A DNA stretch of 64,000 nucleotides from Corylus avellana. Lineage: Eukaryota > Streptophyta > Magnoliopsida > Fagales > Betulaceae. The notes under the pieces were generated by a model. The model saw only the letters and a program-made list of their open reading frames with translations, searched no databases and was not told the origin of the DNA. Position numbers and translations under genes: made by a program. This document shows positions 11,237-21,254 of this stretch, piece by piece. Position 1 is the first letter of the stretch, and each line of letters begins with the position of its first letter. The DNA lies in assembly GCF_901000735.1 (NCBI RefSeq), contig NC_081546.1:17917220-17981219 (forward strand), read 5' to 3'.

Positions 11237-12274
11237 CTTTCTCTTTGTTGTTGAGTATTGGAAGATGGTTCTGCAAGTAGCATTGGATGCTCTTAAGGAT
11301 CAATCAATAGGCAGTCCCTAAAGCAAAAGGACAACCAGTTACAGCATACAGAAACATAATTTGAGAAAGAAAAAAAATCATATAGTATGAGATGGAAAGG
11401 AAGTACAAATTTCTAGACTGATAACTGATTTTTTTATTGATAAATAACAAACACCTCTTATGGGTTTTGAACCCACAAGCAAACCTCCGCCCAGTGCTCA
11501 CAAGTAGATGTGTTATTTGAACTAGAACTCATTGGTCTAAGCTGATAAATGATTTTTTAAATAAAAAATCAAAATGTTTTCACATAGTTACATACAAAAT
11601 TTGATTGTTTTCAAGCAAGAGAGATGGCATATTTCTATGTTGTTTGGAATGTAACATTAAATGTAAAAGTACATGCATAGGTAAATACTTGATATGCTAG
11701 CATATAAACATATTTTCTACAGAGAGAGAGAGAGCAATGACTATGGGATCCTTCAGACTTCACCTCATCTATGGGTGGCAACACTCTAGGCTTCTAATAT
11801 CATGTTTTAGGGAATTGGAAATGAAACATTACAGGTACAATGAGGCCTCATTATATAATGGGTCAACATCGATGGTTCAAGATCTCTTCTAAAGTATTAT
11901 CCTATCACTCAAAATGGACAAATGACAGTAGCTTTGCCATATATATCTCGAAACTGCAAGATATCATATGTTCATCATTATTTGCCAATCATATAATATT
12001 TGTACGATTTGTTAGCTCAAGCCATCTCTATTTCATGAGCACCAGAAAAGAAGTAGATGAATATCACCCTCAGTAATTACCTAAAAGCATGGTCCTATAT
12101 GTTGTCAACCGTATCCCAGCCAACAACAACTCCATCCTTTATGGGTGACAACACCTAATAGAAAGCAGAAAAGATAGTCAGAACCTTAAAACATGAAACA
12201 TTCTGGAAATATCCTATCAAAATCCCCCTATTAATAGATAATAACTATAAAATTTACCTCCATATGATCCCGGC
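11237..12274 (-). pseudogene. ARP4-type actin-related protein pseudogene, three exons
   Basis: Three consecutive minus-strand exons match the N-terminal third of plant nuclear actin-related protein 4, a subunit of chromatin-remodelling and histone-acetylation complexes. Exon 12258-12274 reads RRDHME (partial), 12081-12154 reads VLSPIKDGVVVGWDTVDNI then stop then DHAFR, and 11237-11317 reads DCLLIDP, stop, EHPMLLAEPSSNTQQQRE. Splice sites remain (donors gtaaat, gtaatt, gtgatt; acceptors after ctattag and ctttag) and phases join correctly. Two codons are now stops: the Trp before DHAF became TAG and the Lys before EHPM became TAA. Upstream exons are cut off at 12275 by LTR sequence and downstream exons were not found. 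Retained introns mean a DNA-level duplicate, not a retrocopy. Residue calls are read directly; family assignment is from memory of the conserved SPxKDGxVxDWDxVDNIWDHAF region. Confidence 0.82.
11418..11558 (-). mobile_element. SINE-like element with 17-bp target duplication
   Basis: Body about 11436-11541, flanked by direct repeats 11418-11434 and 11542-11558 (ctgataactgatttttt type, one mismatch). Read on the minus strand it ends in an A-run and contains ggttcaaaaccc, similar to a tRNA-derived B box. It lies in the intron between the second and third ARP4 pseudogene exons. Confidence 0.65.
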
Positions 12275-13953
12275 TGATGAGTACCAAATATTGCGTATTT
12301 GGACCACTTCATTTGCATTTGCTAAGCCTTTAGCTTTATTATTTTCTGATGTTTTAGTTAGTTTTGGTGTTTTAGTGTTTTGTAGGTTGCTAAGGGAAAA
12401 ATGTAACTCATTCCATTAATTCTAGGGCTTAAGACACTTTAGGGAGCATTTGCAGCAAATTTGGATCGAGCGATTATTTGCACCCGACGGCTCCCACTAA
12501 AAATGCCATATCTATAGTTTTACAGCTCGGATTGAAGTGATCTTGGTGTTATTAGAAAGTTAACTCAAAGATATACAAAGTCATGTTTCACAAGATTTGG
12601 CTAATTTCGAAGGTAGTGCGCTTGAGCGCACATTTAGTGCAATCGAGCGTACACACGCCCATCGAAAGTGGAAAGTGATGCATGAGTGCGATCGAGTGCA
12701 CTCGACCAACCTGGCAGTGCCAAAACCCTAAAATTAACTTATAAATATCATTCTTTTCTATTGTAAACATATGGAGACGCGCCGGGGGCACCGTACCTTG
12801 TCAAAATTCGTGTTTTCTTAGTTTTTGGAGCTTTGAACTCCAATTCTATTGTAAGTTTTATGTTTTTCACGATGTCAATTCAATTTGTTATTGTTTTTGT
12901 TATCATGAGAGGCTAAAACCTTCAACTGAGGTTGAAGATGAAGCCTCGTCATTGATAAACATTCATGTTCTTGTCGTTTTATGTATACAATGTGATTTTT
13001 AATTAAATTGTTGTTCAAAGTCAATTCAATTGTTTGATTAATTTCATTTGATTGAATGTTGTTATTTTATTCATGCTAAATTTTATATTCGTTATATTTC
13101 GTCCGGTGGTACATCAAATGATTAGATTGAGATTAATATCCATTGTGATCTATGGATACAATGGATGATTTGATTTTAATTAAATATTCGTTGTGATTCT
13201 TTTAACATATGGATTTATCGTTTCTCCAACTCCGACTTGTATTTGTATTTAGGATCACAGGCCGGGTTTGGGGTAGTTCGACCCATCACCTGTTAAGCCT
13301 TTGAAGATAGGCCCTTTTTTTTATTAAAAAAAAAAAAAAAAAAATTGGCATGTCACAATGCTGCATAGATTTATCAATAACTAAGTTCATCATTCAAATC
13401 GCATGGACATTATGTGCATTTTTACTCACTAAGTCGTTGAACTTACCTTTATATTCTTTTTCCTTCCATTATGAAAATATGTGTTGTCATAGCTAGTTTA
13501 GCAGAGGATGAATTCGGGTAGCCAATTAGTGGTGGCGAAGAACTTGATTCAAGTCATTTTTTAGGATCTGGACCCGATGTGGCTTAAATTCATGTAGGAT
13601 GCTGAAGGAACTACCCGTCAAGAATTGATCAAGATTGTGTTTATGTTATCTTTGGTTAAGCTTTGGTGTTAATGCTATTTCAGAACAATTATTAGTAGTT
13701 TGTATTATTATTTTGCTAACCAGTCTTTGACCGATACATTTGGAGATCTAGCTATGTTATGATGCTTTATGTTTACTTTAGTTATTGTGATTGTGGCTTC
13801 AAATTATTGCTATATATGTCCCTTAGTTAAGTCTTTCGCTGTAGTCTCACTTTGGAGCTGATAAGATCCCTAAATCTTGTTCTGAGAAGAATAAGGTTGG
13901 GAGGCGAACCATGAAATCAATTACCAGTTAATTAACTTACACAGGGCGTTACA
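12275..13953 (+). repeat. LTR-like element interrupting the ARP4 relic (copy B)
   Basis: Begins TGATGAGTACC exactly where the ARP4 exon loses its frame and ends gggcgttaca. It holds a TATA-like cttataaatatc (about 12738-12749) and the cactaagtcgttgaactta motif (about 13427-13446). No coding potential is seen. The 5-bp flanks (ccggc left, cataa right) do not match, so it is either truncated or the right boundary is wrong. Confidence 0.5.
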
Positions 13954-14131
13954 CATAAGGGCTAATAAGTATAAATGAAAACATTTTGTTGATGAATTTG
14001 CTACAACTTTTCAATAATTAAATCAACTAGTAATTTCTTTTTTCTTTTTTTTTTTTCAAAGCACCACTAATGATTTCTTGCCGATGAACTCCATACACCA
14101 AACTCTTTCCTTTTTATTTTTAGGAAAAAAT

Positions 14132-14430
14132 ATACATACGCCCCTCTCAAATTATTATCTCATTGTTAATGTTCCTCTCGAAACTACTAATTATGTTAAT
14201 GTCCCCCTAAGGACAAAAGTGCCCTTCATCAAATATAAAATAAAACTCTTTAAGTTATTTAAAAAAAAAAAAAATTATAAGGATATATGTTTTAAAAAAA
14301 TTATTTTTTTTTTTATTTTTTTTATTAAAAAAATATAGAAAAAGTTTTAAAAATAGAAAAAATAAAAACCAATTTGTAAGGATAGTTTTTTGTTTTTTAT
14401 TTTTTTACTTTTTCTAAAAGAAAAACTAAC

Positions 14431-14466
<36 letters not shown>

Positions 14467-14679
14467 AAAACGAAAAAAATATTATAATAATTAAAAAAAA
14501 TTAATTAATTATTTTTAAAAAATTTTATTCTAATTTATAAGGATATTTTTTTTTGTCTTATTGAAAATTTTTTATGGTTATTTTTTTTTTAATTTTTGCA
14601 AGCCTTAGGAAGAATATTGACATTTGTTGATAGTCTAGGGAAGACATATTGAAACAATTAGTAATTTGGGGGAGACATA
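14132..14679. mobile_element. Foldback (Mutator-like) element in copy B
   Basis: Counterpart of 6367-6912: left arm from cgcccctctcaaattatta, right arm to aatttgggggagacata, imperfect inverted repeats with an AT-rich centre and a TA microsatellite at about 14435-14462. Confidence 0.55.
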
Positions 14680-14700
14680 AATAATAAAGTAATAATAAAA

Positions 14701-14868
14701 GAGAAATGCTAGGTGTCAAAAAGTTTTTCATATTTGGTTCATATTTTTTTATAAATTTAATAGATCAACCATTAGATTTGTGGGGTCCATAAGTTCACAA
14801 ATGTAATGGTTGATTTGTAAGATGATATGAGCCAAATATGAAAAAAATATTAACCAATAGCATTTCTC
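14701..14868. mobile_element. MITE, perfect 11-bp TIRs, 9-bp target duplication
   Basis: Ends gagaaatgcta and tagcatttctc are exact inverted repeats, flanked by ataataaaa at 14692-14700 and 14869-14877. It contains no coding frame. The same terminal sequence occurs at 21811-21988. Confidence 0.8.
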
Positions 14869-15254
14869 ATAATAAAATAAATAAAATAAAGAGAAACGAT
14901 TGATGTCAATATTTTTTTTCATATTTTTCCTATCTCATTTAAATTTGTGAACTTCATATAAGAGTTGCAGATTACGATTTCGCAAGAATAATCTGTGTTT
15001 TTAAACCATGCCGCAAAATTTAGAGTGTTTAAAAAAAAGCAAAAGACCATCTATCTCTCTTTCCTCACGTTGCACGCAGTCACGAACGGATAGGATTTGA
15101 GAAACAATGGAGAGGAGAGAAGAAAAGGGGGAGGAGAGGAAGAGAGACGCTGGAGAGAAGAAGAAGAAGAAGAAGAAAAGAGAGAGAAGAGAGGGGAGCC
15201 GAAAGGAAGAGAGAGACGACGCAGGAGAGATAAAAGGAAAGAAGAAGAAGAGTA

Positions 15255-15430
15255 CTCGATCCGACCCGACAAACACGAATTACCCGCCCCGCCCCGTAAA
15301 TCCTGAGACCCGGCGGGTACTGTCCATTAAAGCAGGGTCAATGACTCAATGGTACCAATTTTTCTACCCGAGGGGTGCGGATCGGGTACGAAAAATGCCC
15401 AAAAACCGACCCGTGCCCACCCCTACCCAC
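15255..15430 (-). repeat. Possible hAT-type MITE fragment upstream of a gene
   Basis: GC-rich block with gacccg/cggcgggt motifs; on the minus strand its end reads taggggtgggcacgggtcgg, a style common at termini of non-autonomous hAT elements in plants. The opposite TIR and 8-bp duplication were not located. The preceding 15100-15250 is GA-rich promoter or 5' leader sequence, and long open frames across it are composition artefacts. Confidence 0.3.
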
Positions 15431-15621
15431 TACGCCATGCTCCCGGGTCAAGTAAACCACGGAAACGCACGATCGAACCGGCATAACGCAAATAAGTCAA
15501 ACAAAGTTAACAAACGGTGGACCGGCTTCTGACGCCGCCCAAGTTAAATGAGAATCCGAGGTGTAACTTTCCCGAGAAAATTGAGGAAAGAAAGAAAGAG
15601 AAAGTACGAGAAAGAGTGGTG

Positions 15622-15921
15622 ATGGCTGCTTCACAGAGATGGGGCTACATTCGGATCATCAGTGGCACTATTCTTGGTGGTGTTCTCGGCTTCTACGTTA
15701 TGCACCGCGTCGAAACTAGCTACAAGGTCAGCTCCCCCCAATTTCTAAACCCTCCCTTGGGTTGCCGAGAAACCTTAAGAAACGAAAAAAAAAAATTGAT
15801 TTGTACTGAATTTCTTTTTTTGTTGTTGTGAACATAGGAGAAAATGAACGAGAGATTAAAAAAGTATGAAGCCGAATTGAAGAAGAAAGAGAAGATCAAT
15901 GAGCTTGAAGAATCCATGTAG
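15622..15921 (+). CDS. Small single-pass membrane protein, two exons, 62 aa
   Basis: Exon 1 is 15622-15726 (35 codons), intron 15727-15837 (gtcagc...aacatag), exon 2 15838-15921 ending TAG; the join is in phase 0. Residues 1-8 (MAASQRWG) are followed by a glycine-bearing hydrophobic segment at about 9-27 (IISGTILGGVLGFYVM) and then a charged Lys/Glu-rich tail predicted to be helical or coiled coil (EKMNERLKKYEAELKKK). The GxxLGGxxGF pattern suggests tight helix packing in a membrane, possibly mitochondrial or another organelle, but there is no direct evidence of location. I recall similar short plant proteins of unknown function and cannot name one. ATG 15622 was chosen because it begins the conserved-looking segment; the in-frame sequence upstream is low-complexity leader. 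Confidence 0.82.
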
Positions 15922-18900
15922 CTTTGGAGTCTTGTCGAAATTTGCTTCCTTTTTTGTTTTTTTCTTCTTCTTTTCATTGATACTGTTTGGTTGCTGAGAA
16001 AATGCGGGAAAGGCTAAGGAAATGAACTGAAATTTTGATTCATTTGTTTTACGTTGTTTGCCCAAGTAAACTAGTAAACTAGGTTTAGTGATAGTATTGG
16101 GTTCAATTTTATTGTTAGGTATTGTTTCAAAGACTTTTTTTTGGGCCAAAAGAGCCCCCTTTGTTTTTTTTTTTTTTTTTTTTCATCTTTTGGTTGTTGA
16201 AATTTGAAGGACTACGGCACAAGCTGTGGGGTAGGAGATCAAGAGGGCTTGCTGTGTTAAAGCAATTCCATCAGACTGAGAACCAAAAAGGTAAAAGATT
16301 CTCTCTTTGCTGCATTCTGTCTTGATTGAATGCTGGATACACAGCAAGTGGTTTTTGGTAGTTTTTGATGGTGTGATTGCATTTTAAGGGGCTATTAGCT
16401 TTGAATATTTTAGTTTGCATTCCTTGGGTGTGATTTGCTGTTGCTAAATTAGAAAATAACCAATAACAAGCGTAGGTAGCTCTACACAATCTTACTTGTA
16501 CTGAAATCGATAAAAGGAAAAAGCCTAGGGCTTGCTTCACAGTCTTGTTGTCGGTTTGCTGCTTGTAAGCTTCTTTCTTTATGTGTAGTATATACATAGA
16601 AATGACAAGAAAATTAGTAGTTGGTTGATCACTGTTTTTTTGCGTACCTAGAGCTGTAGACAATCTCTATAGTGTATATGTACATATGCTCTTTTGATGT
16701 ACAATAATGGTTATGAGAACTAGCATTAGAACGACAAGAGCAAGGAGTATGCCCTCTTATGATACAGTTTGGTGCTTCTTCCAGGTGTACTAGGACCTCA
16801 ATTTATGCATTTTACTTCCTTGAAAGGATAATGCGAAGTTTTGTGTTCATTGGTCTTTTTTACATCCCATGTACTCGGCTTGCATCATTTTGGCATTTTC
16901 AATTGGCAAAAGTAAAATTTTTGTTGTTCATTCTCGTGACCACTTAAGGGTTCAGTTTGTCCAAAATGATCTAGATTCAATATCTGCACAAGTCTATCAA
17001 TTGAAGGATCTGGAATGTAATCACTAGCCTCAAACTTTTCAAGGAAGTTCTCTCTGATGAGGCAATGCTTTAATAATAGTGCATGGTGGAAAGGAAAAGA
17101 TTATCTGGAGATTTTAGTGATTTGGAATTTCTGGTTGAAAGGTTTGGTAGGATCTTTGGTATTATCAGGTTAAAACTTCTTTAGTGTGCTCCTCTTTTGT
17201 CCCTAAGGAGTTCACTATAATGTATGAAACATGCAATTCTGCTTGCTTAGAAGTCCCAACATGTGGGAAGAGGAACTTGATCTATGCTGGGCATTTTCTT
17301 GACAAAGTAAAGGGATGAGCTATAGACAGTTCCTCAGAAATGAAAAAAGAGGAATTCATTTTATGAATTTCAATGAGATTTGGAGGGGAGTGAATTTTTC
17401 CCTTTTCATGAGCTCAGGGAAAGTGCACCCTCCTGTGGTTAGAAATCATCAAGATGGAATCCTAGTAACGGTGTTGAGCGGGTCAAAACTATTACATGGT
17501 TGTCGGAGAGTTTATCTTTATCTTTTTGAAGTTATACACATCTTTGGGTCAACGGTTACTTCTGATTATCATGTATATAGAATGATGGCGAATCAACATT
17601 TGTTTGCTTAAAAAACCTCCACTTGCACATAAATTGATACTGCTAATGTCATGAGAATCAAATTTATCAACTAGTTATTGTGCCAAAAGCTTTGAAAAGA
17701 ATAATTTGAATTCGATATAAACAATTTCTCAATGATGGAAGATAAACACGTGCGCGTTTTTCTTTTTCAAAAACTCGTTCTCTTTGTCCTTTGCTTTTGT
17801 TATTGACATACTTTATGCTCGACTCTTGTACTGGTAAACAACATTCATGTGTTAATATTTTCAATTATGTAGGAACCCATCATAGGAAAAAGTAAAAACC
17901 ATGATAGAAAGCACTACCATGAATGATGATTAGCTGATAATTGTTTAATTTGACACCCATGAACTTCTGTACTGAAAATGGTTGAACTATGAAGCCACAA
18001 TCATCTTTTTTTAAGTGTGGATGCATTTTAAATTTGTTCATGTAAATTTTAAGTAGTTGAACTTCCATTTTTTACAATCCCCTCGTGAAGAGAAATGTAA
18101 GTTGCATGTTATTGCCGATGTTGCTTCAGAAGATCTTTGCTTTCAGCAAATCCCCTATAAAATGGAGTGTCAAAGCTATTTGAAGAGGCGTAGTTGTGAC
18201 TGTCCAGTTTGGCACCAGCATCAGCAAAAATTTAATTGTCAATTCTATGAACTTTTAATTGGATATCATGTATTTTTTATTTAACTGGATGCATCTAAGT
18301 TTTTGTCACTTCGAAGGGTTTAAAAAAAAAAAAATTGTCACACGATTTTAGCCATAATGTGATGTTTAAGTTTCTATACTTTCCTTGTCATGCATCTTTG
18401 ATACAACTTATAAAGGTAAATCCACAATTTAAGAAGAAACCAAACATTGATGGATGTTCAATCCCCCTTTTTTTTTTTTTAAAGAGATGATGTTTTCATT
18501 AGATGGTTTCATAGAACAGAACCTACATGTAAAGATCTTACAGAGAAAGACCTAAATCAATTTGTGTGGATTGCAAAGACAAGTTGATACAAAGGCAAAA
18601 AGGGTAGCAGGGAATTAAATCTCTAGATTTTCAGGAGTTTTGTGCATTTAGCTGAAATATATTTTTCCATAGGATGGGCAAGGATGTGGTCAACTAAAAA
18701 ATTTAAGGGAAAAATAAATTGATTTAGTCACTAGGATTTTATGTGATTTCAATTTTGATAATTAAGTTTGTAGGTTTTACTTTGATTTCAATTAAGTTCC
18801 CTCGATCTAATTAAGTAGTGATATGTGACATATGTCATGTCATATTAATTAATTAATGATATGGGGCTTTTGTGTAACTTATTATGTACTAATGGTTTGT

Positions 18901-19266
18901 GCCAAATGGTACGATACAAATATACCTAAAATAAAAATTAAGAGAGAGCTCTAAATCTTAAAGATAACATATCTTTGTTTTACATTCAAGTTTGTAATGA
19001 ATATAAGTTGTTATTTAATGATTAAATTATTTGACCATTTATTCCTTGAGTCCCAAGCACCCCTTCTTCTTCCACCTTCTCCCCTTCTTTCTCCAACCCT
19101 TCCAATAGGTATAATTTAGGCCTATTGCACCTATGCCCCGGTTGGTATCTGTCATCACAATAATAACATAAACCGCTCTCTCCTTTGTTGCATCTAAGAA
19201 GATGATATCCTCCGAATGGGTAAGCTAGGTTTGCAGTTAAAGTTGTTGGGGTTGTAACTGGATTGG
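15922..19266. other. 3' flank and intergenic region
   Basis: The first part is probably the 3' UTR of the small membrane-protein gene. At 16212-16300 a short segment follows a pyrimidine tract and is followed by ggtaaaag; it could be an alternative exon, but no motif supports that. Several frames of 60-130 codons occur on both strands (16271-16663, 17315-17611, 18057-18284) with no domain signal. A poly-T/A tract lies at 18466-18483. I see no confident gene. Confidence 0.5.
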
Positions 19267-20052
19267 TTAATGCTGGTGTTTCGGATTTATGAGGAGAAAT
19301 TGGTTAGTGGCATGGCAGATGGGGTTATGGGTGCAGGGTGATCCATTGTTTTGAGATGGCCAAGGGGTCTGTTGGGGTGTTGCCCCGAATGCTCCTGACA
19401 ACGAAGTGGGCTTGAGATTGGTGACTATTATCCCCACCTCATTGTTGAGTTCACGCAAGAATGTACTTACCCTAAAATCTTCACTCAACCAGGTGATCTT
19501 ATTAGATAGTATCTCAAATTGTTATTGATACTCATCCATGTTTGTTTGAGCTTAGTGAAAGCTCCAACATGATCATCATAGCCCCGAGTCCTGGATCCAA
19601 TGGTACCATGAAAGAGCTCTCCCTTCCATATGGAACAAAGCAATTGGTACCTTCTCATTATCCGCCATAGGAGAAGAATTGCTCAGCCTTAAGAATCCAA
19701 TCATGCAGCTCAGTTCCATCAAATCTGGGAAGTCCAACTTGATGGTTCTGGCTTGTATTGCACCTCTCTCATCAAATGGAGCTCTGGCATTACTAGTTTC
19801 TGCATTAGTCTTATCCTGAGTTCGAGTTCTGCTGAGATTGTCATAGCTTGAAGCTAGACTAGAGAGTTGGGTCTTGATGGAATCAAACAAGGTGTCGTGC
19901 TTATCAAGAGCAATCTGCACATTGGTTTGGAATTCCCTCACGCTTCTTGGAAATTCCTTAGCTTCTTCATTGTCTTCACGAAGATTAGCTACTGTTTCAA
20001 CAAGTTGATTTAAGCGAGTACCCTCCGCCACTATTGTAGCTGATACCACTTG
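19267..20052 (-). pseudogene. Ty3/gypsy gag fragment, frameshifted
   Basis: The minus-strand frame 20049-19576 gives a coiled-coil-like start (LNQLVETVANLREDNEEAKEF) followed by a gypsy capsid region with the typical phrases KLDFPDL and ALFHMEGRALSWYHWIQ. It then stops; a second piece, 19488-19267, continues downstream in another frame (LSEDFRVSTFLRELNNEVG). Zinc knuckle, protease and pol are absent. Just upstream on the minus strand is TGGTATCA (20041-20048), a primer-binding-site core, so this is the 5' end of an element whose LTR should lie right of 20050. Confidence 0.78.
20041..20048 (-). other. Primer-binding site core of the gypsy fragment
   Basis: TGATACCA on the plus strand, i.e. 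TGGTATCA on the minus strand, preceding the gag frame. The core is short and overlaps the proposed gag start. Confidence 0.5.
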
Positions 20053-20640
20053 TTATGGACGTAGATATTTGATGATGGGATTTGTAAAGAAGTAACAATA
20101 AAAGACAATAAAGACAACTATTGTAGCACTTCAAGGAGCCAATTCCTCCACTTTCTTTAACTCACGGTTAGGAGATACAAAACACTTGATAATTTTCTCA
20201 TTTTTCTGTGTAATTCATTCATATGAAAAGCTGAATTAATTACAACAAATAAGTAAGATAACCGACAGCCTAACTCTAATAACTCTCCAACCCATTAACC
20301 CACGACCTAGACTCTTGTAAAAAGACAATACAATGCACTAAACAATAACAGAACCACTACTAAATTAATTACCCATGACCCAACTATTGCTAAAAGAGTG
20401 GAAATACAACGGAAAGTACGTGGAAAATTGCATTTGAGATTGCGATTTTATAAATAAAAAGTGCGATTTTAAATTAAATTATAGAAAATAAACATTTTGA
20501 GATTGCGTTTTTAAAAAATTGTGATTTGAAAACTTAGAAAATCTACTTTTTCAAATCGCAGGTAATGAGGTGTTTTTTTGAAAATGCATAATTTTAAAGT
20601 CTAAACTACAATTTTAAAGATGAATTGCCACATATTTTAA
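20050..20640. other. Probable degraded LTR and AT-rich sequence
   Basis: This is where the 5' LTR of the minus-strand gypsy gag should be, but no second copy exists in the window to define it. Repeated ttgcgatttt / aaatcgca motifs at 20430-20560 resemble the tail of segmental copies A and B. Confidence 0.35.
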
Positions 20641-20645
20641 AATAA

Positions 20646-21036
20646 GGGAAAATTATATTTTACCCCCATAAAGTTTGGGGCAATTTGCAATTCGACCTCT
20701 AAAGTTTTAATTTTGGCAATTCATCCCCCAAAGTTTCAAATTTTTGCAATTTGACAATTGTATCCAAAACTTCCCATATTGTCCCTAATTTTAATTTTTT
20801 ATAAAAAAAAAAAATTCACCAGACCATTTTTGCACTCCCAAATTTGTTCTTCTTTATTTATTTATTATAAAAAATAAAATTAAAAATTAAAAATTAGGGG
20901 CAATATGAGAATTTTGGAATAATATTGGTCGAATTGCAAAAATTTAAAACTTTAAAGAGTGAATTGCTAAAATTGAAACTTTGAAGATCAAATTATAAAT
21001 CGCCAAAAACTTTAACGGTTAAAGTATAATTTTCCC
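20646..21036. mobile_element. Foldback MITE of about 390 bp
   Basis: Starts gggaaaattatattttaccc and ends aaagtataattttccc; the arms (caatttgcaattcgacc / gatcaaattataaatcg and so on) are imperfect inverted repeats over about 150 bp around an AT-rich centre. No exact 9-bp target duplication was found. It ends about 220 bp before the start codon of the coiled-coil gene. Confidence 0.65.
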
Positions 21037-21254
21037 TCTAAGTATTTATCGCAAATCCAAACCGACGCACTATCCAAATGGCTCCGCTCCGAGGCGGGAT
21101 GCTGACGCTTGAAAGCCGTGTGGCTTTCATCCAGGCCCATAACAGTAAATGTCCTCAACTCCACCTCCTCTCAAAACCTTGTGAATAAAACGCGGGAACT
21201 CCACAGAGAAGTTGTAGGTGTTCAAACGTTCCCGCATAGAGAGAGAGAGAGAGA

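Larger units (their letters stand above)
12534..15005 (+). repeat. Segmental repeat, copy B
   Basis: Uninterrupted counterpart of 4756-7233. The shared stretch spans three independent features (LTR-like part, foldback, MITE) in the same order and spacing, which argues for duplication of a segment that already carried them. TA microsatellite length and A/T-run lengths are the main differences. Confidence 0.9.

Noticed and set aside
12275..13953. Calling the copy B LTR-like piece a clean solo LTR
   Set aside because: The 5-bp flanks differ, and the homology with copy A continues past the proposed right end, so boundaries are not secure.
15097..15532. Overlapping open frames on both strands in GA/CT-rich sequence ahead of the small membrane-protein gene
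   Set aside because: Composition explains them (runs of Glu/Arg/Lys or Ser/Phe); no motif, and frames on opposite strands cover the same bases.
16122..16325. Possible extra exon (GLRHKLWGRRSRGLAVLKQF)
   Set aside because: Preceded by a T-run and followed by a GT, but it does not connect in frame with the 62-residue gene and has no recognised motif.
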